A program made the translations under genes and the position numbers. From positions 156,501-220,500 of the forward strand of contig OZ037853.1 of the NCBI GenBank assembly GCA_964035575.1: DNA of 64,000 nt, written 5' to 3'. The stretch is from Rhynchopus sp. YZ270_cl-10 (lineage: Eukaryota > Euglenozoa > Diplonemea > Diplonemida > Diplonemidae). Below, piece after piece: positions 42,706 to 54,229 of the stretch (positions within the stretch are counted from its first letter, which is position 1; each line of letters starts with the position of its first letter). The notes under the pieces were generated by a model. It had not been told where the DNA came from and ran no database searches. It saw nothing but the letters and a program-made list of their open reading frames with translations.

Positions 42706-43554
42706 TTTCACGAAATATGAACCCACACCCAAATGGGTAAAAAAGTACTTTTTTTTTTTCAAAAAAAAAAAAGTACTTTTTTTTTTCATTTTTCGTCACG
42801 TACTTTTTTACTTTTTTTTTAAAAAAAAAAGTACGTGAAGTACTTTCTACATCCATGGAAAATTGCCTTGTCAAAAAAAAAAATTATTTTTTTTTGGAAA
42901 AAAAAATGGCAAAGACAAAGGGAAAAACGGGAGAAAAGGGAAAAACGGGAAATTTGAACACCCTCCACGGTACCTAGTTTAATATATAAATAATTTTTTG
43001 CGGTGTCGCATTCCCTCATGAGTGGGTCACTCGCACTTGAGGTCATGTACTACTGCATGGGTATGGGTATCTGGGTACGTGGTTACATGTGACCACGTGT
43101 GACTTGTGCGCAAAAAATCGCAAAAACAAGAAATGCGAATCGCGAAAATTCGCGAAAATTCGCGAAAATTCGCGAAAATTCGCAAAAATTCACACTGCGA
43201 ATATTTCGCATTTTTTTCCCCGATTTTTCCTGGTTTGCGAATCTTGTGGCAGAATACTACCCCTGATCACCCCAAGGGGGGGTATTGTATTTCCTGGCAA
43301 ATAAGTACCGATGACAGCATCATGGTGGCGTCGTGTGGTGTGGTTTCGTCTGAGTAGGGGGACCGGTGCTGCCTGTTGGTGGTTGTGTCATGCTGGGACA
43401 AGCACCGCACACGATGGGGAACGCTGCAGTATCGACCAAGTGTCCTGCGTCAGACAGGAGATTGTGGTAAAACAAAAAGGGGGTGGGGTTGTCGATCTGT
43501 GGTGAGTGAACACATGTGTAATCGCAACACATCTTGGAAAAGACGTGTGCATAT

Positions 43555-44152
43555 GGGTCGATTTCAAAACCCCCCCCCCCCCAAAAGTTCTTTTTTGTCT
43601 TTTTCATGATATAGGCAGTTTTTTTGCAGTCTGAGGTCCGGAACCGCCCCAAAAACGATTTTCTGGGAGGTTTTGGGTGGTTTTGGGGCGAAATGGACCT
43701 TTTTTGACCATTTTTATGGTATTTTTAGGCTGTTTTTGGCCCTTCTTCTTACACAGCCTATTGGGGGTCAAAATAGCTATTTTTGACCAAAAAACATCAA
43801 ATAAGCACCAAGAAAAGTGCCAAATGTGCCCAAAACAGGTCGGATTGGGCTCACAGCCCATTTTTGGGATATATTTGGGCCAACGGAGGCCTCCTGGCGT
43901 CAAATAAATTGTGTTTTTTGGTCAAAAATAGCTATTTTGACCCCCAATAGGCTGTGTAAGAAGAAGGGCCAAAAACAGCCTAAAAATACCATAAAAATGG
44001 TCAAAAAAGGTCCATTTCGCCCCAAAACCACCCAAAACCTCCCAGAAAATCGTTTTTGGGGCGGTTCCGGACCTCAGACTGCAAAAAAACTGCCTATATC
44101 ATGAAAAAGACAAAAAAGAACTTTTGGGGGGGGGGGGTTTTGAAATCGACCC
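43555..44152. mobile_element. 598-bp foldback MITE with empty-site evidence
   Basis: Ends GGGTCGATTTCAAAACCCC and complement, arms of about 242 bp (43555-43796 and 43911-44152), unpaired centre about 115 bp. The same flank without the element is preserved at about 23905-23915 (ACGTGTGAATATGAACAG). Here ATAT (or ATATG) appears on both sides, giving the target duplication. Overlapping frames on both strands mirror each other and are not genes. Family not identified. Confidence 0.88.
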
Positions 44153-44261
44153 ATATGAACAGACAGCACACTTAGTGCACTGGCAGTGTAACACCTCGAC
44201 AAGCTGCTCCTTCTGTCCTCGCACCACCGCACGAGGCAGTGTCAACACCATTCGTGCTCAT

Positions 44262-44475
44262 ATAAAAGATCCTCTCGAAATAGTTCAAGATTGAACTGAG
44301 AGAAATAAGAAGAAAAAACCCCAAACCCTCCCAGACCAAACGGTCTAACCTGTTGCATTGACATAGTGTGGGGAAGATACAAGGATAGAGTGAGGAGCAC
44401 GAGAATCGACTTCGCGTATACTAAAATATATGTCACAAGTGTCATGTACCCGAAAACACAAAGAGCAAGTACGAA
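44262..44475. repeat. ~200-bp dispersed repeat, copy 2
   Basis: Second copy of the repeat at 42508-42705. It lies between the conserved 3' flank and the altered C-terminus of the degenerate NACHT copy, in a position where the intact copy has none. Confidence 0.65.
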
Positions 44476-44483
44476 CAGTGCGC

Positions 44484-47400
44484 TCACTCGTCGGACTCCT
44501 CGACAGCACAAAGAATCCGTCTCGCAAGTTCCGGTTCCACAGCATCAGCATTGCAACAGACTAATGCACGAGGAACTGTTGGAGGGACACCGATCACTCT
44601 CTTCAGCCGCAACCCATCAATCGTGCAGATGGTCCACACACGAATAGTGTTGTCCTCGCAAGCGCACATCACTTCGCGTCCATCAGGGCTCACAGCAACG
44701 TTGTTGCGCAAACGACAATGTGGCGTCATCATTGCCACCTTCTCACCAGTGGTCATGCTCCACACACTCATACCGCGACCGCTCGTCGACACCACGTGAG
44801 CTCCATCAGGTGTCAGACTCACTACGAACACGGGACCATCATGCTGCAAGGTGAAGACCTCCTTCCCGCTGGCAACATCCCACACACGTGCAGTCCCGTC
44901 AGAAGAACATGAAACAACACGAGATCCATCGCGAGTCACGGTAATGTCATTGGCCCATGCAGCGTGTCCTTTGAACACCATCGTCTCTTCTCCAGTGTGA
45001 AGTTTCCACATGTGTACGGTGTCATCACCAGCGTGAGAAACCACATGCACTCCATCAGGAGTCACTACCGCACGGTTGTGACTCCAAGTAGGTCCTGCAT
45101 ATTCTGACACCTTCTTCCCAGTCGGCATGCTCCACACATACGTGCAGTAAGTGCGTTCCTGTGAAGCCTCTGAACAGGTCACCACGTGAGATGCATCGGG
45201 AGACACTGCTAAGGAACGCAGTGTTCCAGACTGTTTCAAGAACACCGCAAACTCACTGGAATCTGTGCACAAAGGCCGCACTTTCCCCGTCGCAACGTCC
45301 CACACACACGCTCTCCTTTCGCCAGCATCGTCGCGAGAGCAATAAACTACGTGAGATCCATCTGGGTACACAGCCGCAGCGTCATGTTGACGTAGATGTG
45401 TTCTTGCCTCAACCGCCTGTGTCTGCCTGCCGGTGGATGCGTTCCAGATGGAGCTCCTCTTCCCACCGTACGAAATGATAGATCCATCGGGGGCCACTGC
45501 CACAGACTTGGCTGAGACTGCTTCGAAACCTGGTGTCTCCTTCCCGGTCGTCATGTTCCACACTCGCACAGTCTTGTCTAAGTAGGAGCATGAAACCACG
45601 TGGCATCCATCTGGTGCCACTGCTACTGTCCTCACATTAGCAGTATGTCCTTGCAACACCGTCACCTCCTTCCCAGTCGAAATGCTCCAAACGTGCACAG
45701 TGCCCCTCCCGGATGCAGCAACCACCTGACATCCATCGGGAGTGACTGCCACTCCTGCCAACCAAGCGTCGGCATGGAACACCATCACCTCTGCCCCAGT
45801 GGAGAGGTTCCAAAGATGTGCGCCATCAAAGCACGAAACAACATGGCATCCATCGGGAGTGACTGCCAGTGCATGCGAATTCTGCATACAGCAAGGCCAC
45901 TGCATCTCCTGATTCCCCGTGACCAGATCCCATACGCACAGCACCTCCTGACAGCATGTCACTATTTGACTTCCATCCTTCGTAAGAACCATGCTGCGAA
46001 TGTCAGGCGACTTTATTGCCAGCACTTCCATCCCCGTCGAGAGATCCCACACACGGATGCCGTCTTCAGGAGAAGTTGAAACAACTTTAGAACTGTCGGG
46101 AGTGACTGCCACCTCGCCCACCGCAGCTTCGTGGCCTGTTAAGACGAACACTGCCTCACCAGTCTGCAGATCCCACACACGCACAGTTTTGTCATTTGAG
46201 CACGAAACTACTCGGGTTCCGTCAGGTGTTACTGCCACTCCCCAGATCGTCTCCGAATGTCCTCCCCAGACCATCACTTCTTCTCCAGAAGACATGCTAC
46301 ACACATGTACTCTGTGGTCAGTGCCAGCTGTTACCATTTGACTGCCATCAGGTGTCACTTTCACATCGTATGCTGCACTACAGGAAGTGGTGTGCCAAGG
46401 GAGCAGTCAGGCAGCATCGTGCCACCCATGTCGCAGGTGTGGAACTCAGTGTGCTCCAGCCAGCAGCTCGAGAAGGAAGCGCCCGTCAGCACCGTCTCCA
46501 CAAACAGAAACCCGCGCAGGTCGCAGTTCGACACACGGATCCCGCTCAGGTCCTCCCCACTCACAGGGATGCGTGCACGTGCCAGCAGTGCTGCTGCATT
46601 CGACCCTGCTAGCACAGCACCCTCCCCACCAACACCAACACCTGCAGCTCCACCTGCACTGCCGCGTGTCGCCTTCACAGCCGCAAGCAGCTCTGTGCAG
46701 GCACGTTCGTACAGCACACTGTCTCCACACACCAGCGCCGCAAAGAACCCAAGCACACGCTGCGAGTCCTTGCTGAAGCTCCGCTGCACCAGCATCCCCA
46801 GTGTCCCTGCTGGATCACGTGCAAGCCGCCGTGCTGCAAGGTGCTCCCCAAGCGACTTGTGCCGGAACGTGAACGCACTCCGCTCCTCCCCAAAGTCCTC
46901 AATCCGGAACGGCAGGCAGCGGAAGCACGCATCCCGCACAGCCTCACACACACCGTGCTGCGAATCAAGAACCTTCGACGCCACACCCACAGTCCCCTGC
47001 CACTCGTTTGTCTCCAGCATCCTGCATGCAACAAGCTCCCCTGCACGCACCACATCCTCCAAAGACACATCCAAAACAGCAACAGCAACACCACCAGACG
47101 CCATCTCCTTCTTCGTCCACGTCTCCAGGTAGGTCTCGTAGATCACCTCCTCAGAAGCCTTCCCGCTGCACTGCGCGTGGCACGCCATGTGCAGCACAAA
47201 CGGGTTCCGCAGCTGCACAAGTCCCTCAACGTCCTCCTCACGCACGAAGACTGTGCGCTCTTCCTTGTGGGCTGACTTCTCCTTCTCCTTCTCCTCTTTG
47301 TGTTCCTTCTCCTTCTCCCAGGCTGTGTTTGCACGCTTGATGTACGTTCTCGCATCCACCTCTGTGAACGGCTGCATGTACAGAGCACGCACACCAGCCC

Positions 47401-48200
47401 CACACACACCAGACGGAGACGTGTCCACACCCTTCAGGTACTCACCACGCACAGTCACAACAACGCTGCAGTGTGCCTCCACCCACGGGTGCCGGCACAG
47501 AAGGCCACCCTCAGCCACCACAGCACCCACATCCTCCTGCGTCAGACCCACCTCGTCCAGCGAGTCCAGCACCAGCACCACCTCGTACGTCTCCGCAAGG
47601 AACGCACGGTCCGCCTCCCGCAGCGCAAACGACTCCAGCACAAACCTGTCCAGCCCTCCCTTCTCAAGCAGGTGCTGCTTCACAGTCGGCAGCGCCACAA
47701 ACACAGGGAAGTACGGCTTCACATCCGCATCCGCAGTCACATCACTCACCACGCTGTTTCTGTTTCTGTCTGTGTTTGTGTTTGTCGTTGTGTCTTCGTT
47801 GCTGGTGCTTTCGCTCTTCTTCGCAGACGTTGCAAGGTCGCTCAGAATTGCAAGTTATTGTTGTTGTGGCGACACCATGAGTGAGGTACACGTGCACAGC
47901 ATTCTCTACCTCCACAAGGATCTGTGCTGCATGCGCCCCCAGCTCCGCCTCAAGTCGCCCCCGCACATCTGCGTCCCTGTGCTGCAGTGCGTACCACAGC
48001 GGCACCTTCCCGTCCCAGACACGCACGTTCCCTGCCCCGTTCTCCACAAGAAACCGCACTGCCTCCACGTCCCCCGCAAGCACGGCACTGTGCAGCATTG
48101 TCCTCCCGTCCACGCTGTCCACTGCGTCCACGGGCCTCTCCTTCCCAGTAATTCCCTTTGCAATCTCGTCCTTTTCAGGCTTCGACGCTCCGGATCCCAT
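44484..48200 (-). pseudogene. Degenerate Ank-NACHT-WD40 paralogue lacking the ART domain
   Basis: It starts MGSGASK (myristoylation-type N-terminus) and has the same ankyrin block (47742-48200). Near 47860 about 1.5 kb is missing relative to the intact copy (its residues ~112-608), removing the whole ART domain and the Walker A loop and shifting frame. The NACHT remainder, pentapeptide part and switch to WD40 are open at 46361-47752. A net 7-base difference near 46375 shifts frame again. All 14 WD motifs stay open at 44484-46364 (the first reads VHVCSM). The C-terminus differs from the intact copy. The three long frames could still make proteins separately, but a full-length product is not possible without two frame changes. 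Confidence 0.88.
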
Positions 48201-48275
48201 CTTTCTGAAAGAAAATGTGTTGTGTGTTTGTTGACAGAGGTTGCTGTGTTGTCCCTGTTTGTGTGTTATGGTTGG

Positions 48276-49367
48276 GTCCTCCCTATGTGTCCTGCTGTTG
48301 CCAGTTCTGGCAAGGATTGTGTGTGGTTGTGAAGCAGTGGATGCGACCTGCAAGAACAACAACAAACAGCAACAACAATGGCGAAGAGGAACTTAACACA
48401 ACAAGAAATGAGAGGTTAATATCTTTTATTTAGTATTTATGGTTTCTGGTTTTTGGTTTTTGGTTTCTTGTTTCAGCATGGACAAAGTCCGGAGGGACGA
48501 ATCTTTCCCCTCCGGGCTACACTTTTGGACAAGGCTAGAGAAAAGGCTTTCAAAAAAAATAAAACTGAGAGCAACACTCACACAAGACGGGGTGGTTTGG
48601 TTGCCCATAGAGTCCCCACAACTGCTGGCAATGACACACAGACACAGCCTTCCTGAATAAGAAGACAACAGCTTCGCTAGATGAACATAAACCTCACCTC
48701 CAAGAACGTAACCCAGTACACACACCAACCATCACCCTCCACAAACCCTGAAGTGTTGCTCCAGCACATATCATACAACCCTAACAAGACATGGTTACCC
48801 GGGTAGAAACAGTACCCACCCCTAAAAATGTTGACTTGAAATACAACAGCCCGCTCGTGAACAGTGTACCTGACCGGAAAAAGAAAGTCCCGTGATATAC
48901 AGCTGCACCTCGTGTGCAGTGAACCCAAAGGATGGAAAATAAGTGCAGAAGTGCCCTTATGATAGCAAAGCATTTTGGGGTTGTCGTGTTATTATTATTT
49001 TTATTTTATTTGAAAACTTGGTTGTATTAGTGTAGACACCCGAGGATGAACTCCATATACAAAACGCTGTTTATTTTTTGTGTGGCAGATGTCACAGACC
49101 TACATAGGCCTACTAACAGAGGGAGATCTCACCACCATCACCACGACCCAACCTACCACATAGCCTTGTTACCCTTATAACAAGCAAAATATTGTAACAA
49201 AGCTTGACCTATGCAATGTTACAAAAGTAACAAAAAATAAAAAGCTTGTTTCTTCGTGCCTCTAGCCAATGCACACATATAAAACCTGTCACCTGAAAGA
49301 GCAGGAAAAGCTACGAACAAAGTATCCACTCCCTCCACCCACACCACCCACACCACCCTAATTTTTT
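48276..49367. other. Spacer between the NACHT copy and LSM4
   Basis: No gene supported. It includes CAA/AAC-rich stretches near 48350, a TTGGTTGTATTAGTG-type repeat (about 49010-49060), and AT-rich sequence with pyrimidine/purine strand bias. Confidence 0.5.
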
Positions 49368-50380
49368 TTAACTCTTTTGCCGTTTTTGTGCGTTCTCCTT
49401 TCCCTTCTCCTCAGGGCGCGGACGCTTTCTCGGCTGTTTCTTTGCCTTCTTTATTGATGCTGCGAGCTCTTCGGCAGCTTGGAGACGTTGGTCGGGGACA
49501 CGCGCAAACCTGATGGTATTGCCGCGAATGAAACACTCTGCTATTTTGAAGAAGCGCTCGCCGTCCTGATGGGGGTGTGGTTTTGGTATTGCTGTTGTTT
49601 GAAAAACTGATGAAACGTGTAGACTGATTGAGTTGCTTTTTTATAACTTTTTATTGGTTATTTTTGGTAGTGTTCATCAAACTTACCTGGTTTTGTTATT
49701 TGAAAACTTGGTTGTATTAGTGTAGCCACCCTCAGAGTGTGCTCCACACATATTTCTTTTGTTTGAAAACATTTGATAACGTGTTGACACCTCGCTTTTC
49801 GTGTGAACTCCACGCAGCCGTTCCTTCACCTATCTCTCGTTTAGCGGGACACCGCTACTTCATCCTACTCCCCTCCTCCACTCACCGTAACAAAGAAAGA
49901 GCATTGGATACCGAGGGTAATTAGACCCGGGAGTGAGATAGGTCTGGGCCAGGCTTTACTTGCCCTGCGTCAGAGTGGTCAAAGCTATAGGTGGAAATCA
50001 TAGAACCGGTATTCCCGCAAGACGGGGGGTGGTAGTGGGGAGTTTTGACTGAAAGTTGTTGATTTTGCTTTGTGCTCTTTTTTGTTTTGGTCTTTAAAAA
50101 TGTACTATTTGCTTTTTTTTGTTGCTTTGTTTTTGTATGTTGGATCCATGGCCAAATGGGTTTCAATCTTTTTTCGTTGTTTTTCAAAATAAAAGTAGTG
50201 GTGGTGGGGAGGTTTGTTTCAAGGGGGGCATACCGGTGTGGTGCACACTGCCTCCACGAGGTGAAGGTTCATCCAGTCGTCGCAAGCTTTGAGGTGCCCG
50301 TTGTACGTCTCGCCGCTCTTGAGCTCTACCTGCATGGGGTGGCCTTTCGAGGCACGCAACAGTTGCAGCGGGAGTGGCAT
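49368..50380 (-). CDS. LSM4: LSm4 (U6 snRNA-associated Sm-like protein), two exons
   Basis: Exon 1 is 50380-50234 (49 codons) and exon 2 is 49565-49368 (65 codons plus TAA), giving 114 aa. Exon 1 has the Sm1 motif in LSm4 form ([36 protein letters not shown]). Exon 2 opens [20 protein letters not shown], the Sm2 motif at the position expected in LSm4. The C-terminal tail is strongly basic ([18 protein letters not shown]) instead of the RG-rich tail of many LSm4 proteins. The intron (668 bp, phase 0) has GTATGC at the donor and CCCATCAG at the acceptor. LSm4 belongs to the LSm1-7 (mRNA decay) and LSm2-8 (U6 snRNA) rings. A pyrimidine tract and CAG lie 13 nt before the ATG. Confidence 0.95.
49566..50233 (-). 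other. LSM4: LSM4 intron (668 bp) with embedded dispersed repeat
   Basis: GT-AG intron placed by the uninterrupted Sm domain on either side. It contains a copy of the TTGGTTGTATTAGTGTAGCC repeat (49697-49750), otherwise seen in intergenic DNA near 14931, 49010, 54313, 55303 and 58994. The rest is T-rich on the plus strand. Confidence 0.9.
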
Positions 50381-50393
50381 GGTGTGTGGTTGT

Positions 50394-50396
50394 CTG
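50394..50396 (-). other. Putative splice acceptor upstream of LSM4
   Basis: The minus strand reads a T9CT6-type tract, then CCATCCCCACCCCTCACCCC, then CATCCTCCAG, 13 nt before ATG. It is the strongest acceptor-like site among the 5' ends in the window. Confidence 0.55.
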
Positions 50397-52766
50397 GAGG
50401 ATGAGGGGTGAGGGGTGGGGATGGAAAAAAGAAAAAAAAAGGGTTGACAGATGAATCGTAGGAGTGAATGACCTGTCTTGTGGCTTGTGGTGGCATCGTT
50501 TGCAAGGTGAAACGGCAAATAGAGACCATGTACTTTTTGTCTTACATCTTTTTTTGCACCAAGCGGTGATCAATGGTGCTCCTGTTGCGAGAGCATGTTT
50601 TCGTGGCACAGCGTTTGTTAAGGATAGCGATATCGTCATTGACCTGCAAGGAGGAGTGCCGAGTGCCGAGCAAGAATCAGGTGGAAATTATAAAATGACA
50701 CACCCCCTATATTGACCGATTTCCGTAAAGCACCATTGATGGTTAGGCAGAGGTCTGGGCAATGCTTGGTCTATTAAAAACAAACAAACAAACAAGGGAC
50801 GAATGGAAACATCTGGGGGTGGGGGTTCGTTTGTTTCAGGGTAGATCCTTATTTTCGCTAAAAACGCTAAAAATCCCAGATTTATTTTCGTTTTTTTCCT
50901 TTTTTTTCTCTCCCGTTTTTGAAATTTTTCGCGCAGGCCTGACGCTAACTTTCAGGTTTTTGGGAAATCGTGGGGGGTTGATGGTTTGTCCGCGAGCGCA
51001 GCGAGCGGAAAAATTGAGTGACGGTCTAAAAAAAAGTCCGACAAGCAGGTTGGTACTGTGCTGAGGCAGAATAGTGGTGTTTTTTTACACATCTCAGTTG
51101 TCGTAGAACTAAACCCCAGAGGATAACATAGGTTTTGGGGGTTTTCGCTGAAACTCGGTCGAGCCCAACCCAGCTCGTTAGGGCCTCCGGCGGAATGTGA
51201 GAATTCCTCGGTTATCCTACTGCGGAGTTCGGCACTGTATTGATATTTGCACCAGGCACGCGCAGTGACCTCAGTATATTTACAAAAAGAAACGGCGGTC
51301 GCGGCACCCATGGCGAAGCCACGGTACGCAACATTTCTGAAAATGTTGCCATAAAACGGCACTGTCGTTGGTAATTATCAACAGTTACCGTAAATTTTAC
51401 TTCCAGATTTTGCTGAAACGAAAGTTTCTGGCGAAGCCACGGTACGCAACATTTCAAAAAATTGCGCTCAAAATTGCATATTTTTACTGCCAAACTAGTC
51501 ATGGGAAGGGTGGGTTGCAATCTTGCGCCGCAGGCGCACGGTACGCTACTTTTTTTTCTTTCGCATGCTTCCTTTTCCTTCGGCATTTGACCAATTAAAT
51601 CGCGTGCTGGCTGTGACCCTTGTCGGACACTGCGCCCTCTGACAAGGGAATACTTTCTAGAAACATTCTGAAAAAAAGTGGTAGTGCCCGGCATTAGCAA
51701 GAAAATTTTCAAAATTAAATAGGTAGTGCCGATGCACCAGCAGTTTGGGTAGGCGAGACCGCATTGGGTGAACCTCCGCGAGCGCAGTGAGCGGAAATTT
51801 TTTTTCCGCAGTTTTTGGGCAAAGTTCAAAATCCCACCAAAAATTAAGTGGGTATTTTCAACAACAATACTGGGGCCCTATGGGTTTTTGGATTTTGGCC
51901 TAACGGTGTTGTGTTTCTGCCTTGGTCCGGTTGAAGTCTTTATTATTGGATCTCATACTCCGTACAGGTGACTCATACCCGGCCTTTAACACACACGCAC
52001 TTCTTCGACTCAGCACCAACCCTTTTACAATGGTCCGCTTTGCGGGTTTGTGGACATAGTAATTGTGTTCTTCAAAAATATGCTTCAAAATTGTCTTATG
52101 CAAGGTGACACTGAGCATTGACACTCATTGGTCCTTGTCTTATGAAGTGATGAAAAATATTAAAGGGGCGTTGGCGGGCCGAAGGCCAGCCAAAAAAAAC
52201 GGTAGCAACTTTTACTTTTTTTCCTTTTGGTTTCCCCCTTATTTTGACTTTCCGGATCGATTGCGGACCGTGGTGGTGCCACTCTGTGGCTGGAAATTAG
52301 TAGGTAGCGAAAAAAATGGGCCAGCGCAAAAAGGAAAAAAAAAAAGGAAAAAAAAATAAAAAATCTCGAATCCTTATTTTCACTTTCGCTAAGGATCTAC
52401 CCTGGTTTGTTTAGCATTATTTTTTTTTTTGTTGTATTTTTTTTTTTTTGTTTTGCATTTTTTTTGTTTTTGTTTTTGTTTTGTTTTCTTGCCGCGCAGG
52501 TGTGCATGGTTGATATCAGGTGTGGGTAAATCCCGAGCATTCGGAATATCGCCTATATGTGCATGTGTGTGAAATTTTCTTTTATCCTCCAGAAAGTCTT
52601 TTCAAACCTTGAAGCCCCCCCCTCCCGGTTGTTTTTTTTGCCTCAAAAAAAAAGAAAAGTTGAAAGACACAAAAAAACAACAACAAACCAAATTAGCTTC
52701 TATACTATGGTGTTATAACGTTATCGACAACGTTACAACGTCCACAGTACGACCTCGTTTACGACA

Positions 52767-52960
52767 AAAAATAGAAACTTAACACTCATCACACGATAAA
52801 ACCCATGGGAGACAGGTTGTGGTGAAACGCACAACACCTCGACCTGTTTGGTTGAGGAGTGGCTCTCTGCAGCGCGGTTCGTCCCTAGAACCGCAAAAGT
52901 GTGTTCAAAGTGCGTTGTTTCTATTTCCTCCTTCATGAGGTGACACAAAAAAAAAAACCC
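52767..52960 (-). repeat. Retroposon-like repeat, copy B
   Basis: Shares TAGAAACTTAACACTCATC, AAAACCCATGGGAGA, the GTGAAACGCAC/CTCGACCTG core and the GAGGTGACACAAAAAAA end with copies A and C, but lacks the ~100-bp coding-like insert. In minus orientation an open stretch begins MKEEIETTHFEHTFAVLG. Confidence 0.5.
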
Positions 52961-53931
52961 CCCCCCCCGAAATTTTCCCCACAAAAGGGAGGACATCGCC
53001 GTGTGTATGTGTGTGTGTTTTGATTGTCAGTTATGGGTCGGAATATTTACCATGCACTGTGTGTGTGTGTGTCTGATAAACCAATTGGGGGAAATTCTTG
53101 CACAAAATATTGCGATGCGTGTGTATTTGATAACTAATTTGAGGTAATTCTTGCACAGAATATCCTTAATGTGTGTGTGTTAAGAGGATGGGAACGGGAA
53201 GGACCTGCAAAGTTCTTTTTCTTTGTTTTCTTTTTTTGCTGTGTCGACAATCACCCTGCTACGTGCAGGATTCTTCTGTACTCAATGTCGCCCGAAAGGC
53301 TATTGTACTTAAAAGATAGAGACGAAACTCGTCCTCAACTCTGGAAAGTCGCTTTTATTTGTTTATGCTTTTTCTGTTTTGTCAAAAAAAAATAAATAAA
53401 TAAATAAAAGGGCAAGCACCAAAAGCAGGGAAATGGAGGGCGTGCAGATGCTGCGACGCAGGTCAGTTTGCTCTGTTTTACTTGTAGTTTCACCGTTGGC
53501 TTACAATGGTGAAAACCACCAAGTAAAAAATCACAAATCAAGTCATTTACTTCACCGTCGTGCGGGGCTTTTCTTGGCGCGCTTATTTGAGTGATGGGAA
53601 GTAAAGGATTGGGGGTTTTTTTGAAGAAAAAAAAATTGAAAAAAAAGAGAAGTTGAGAGTGCAAAAGCCTCACCGTTCAGCGGCGGACGCAGGGCACTGA
53701 AAATAAAATATTAAGAAGTAAGGAGGTCGACCCCTCCCCCCAAAAAGAACATGGTGATGCAGGCACCTCCGACTGTCCCACTGTACGATGCCAGCCATCC
53801 GGATGAAAGCACAACTTTTTAAAAAATACCCACTCCCCAGTCCCCAGTCCCCCCCCTCACCATCACCCCTTTAATGCTGTGGACATATTCGCTTGCATTC
53901 AAGCAAGTAAAACAAAAACAAAAATCAAAAA

Positions 53932-54229
53932 GTAGAAACTAAACACTCATCACGAAAAACCCAATAAGAGTTCCAAAGCACCTTGCGGGACCTTGCCGTT
54001 ACCGGTCTCATCAACCTTCCACTGAAGCCCTCGAATGTCAGCCAGGAAAATCTTTATTGGTACGAGGTTGTGTAAATTTTATGGTGAAACGCACGACACC
54101 TCGACCTGTTTGGTGAGGCGTGGCTCTGCGGCGCGGTACGTCCCCAGATTAAGGGCCAGAACCGCAAAAGTGTGTTCAAAATGCTTTGTTTCTATTTCCT
54201 CCTTCATGAGGTGACAAAAAAAAAACCCC
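53932..54229 (-). repeat. Retroposon-like repeat, copy C
   Basis: Same ends as copies A and B. The minus strand carries a coding-like stretch LADIRGLQWKVDETGNGKVP..., ending at a stop next to the conserved TGATGAGTGTT. Copy A has a diverged counterpart, so the stretch probably derives from a gene's last exon and 3' UTR. Confidence 0.5.

Larger units (their letters stand above)
33350..43507. other. Gene-poor repeat-rich region
   Basis: About 10 kb with no convincing intact gene. It holds two perfect satellites (36151-36430 and 40658-41470), a ~250/263-bp tandem array (about 37820-38910), truncated or diverged copies of the foldback element (33846-34052 and 36430-36622), and a small transposon (37306-37743). 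It also has three related blocks with GAAAAAAAATTTTTTTT palindromes (35239-35615, 35637-35890, 39965-40300), a CGCGAAAATT run (about 43140-43195) and one GC-richer island (34390-35250). Confidence 0.65.

Noticed and set aside
50381-50518. Longer LSM4 start at 50518
   Set aside because: The extra residues are a translated pyrimidine tract. The ATG at 50380 gives the normal LSm4 N-terminus and lies after the acceptor-like CAG.
51212-51829. 205-codon minus frame
   Set aside because: It spans repeated GGCGAAGCCACGG and GCGCCGCAGGC blocks seen elsewhere and has no recognisable domain.
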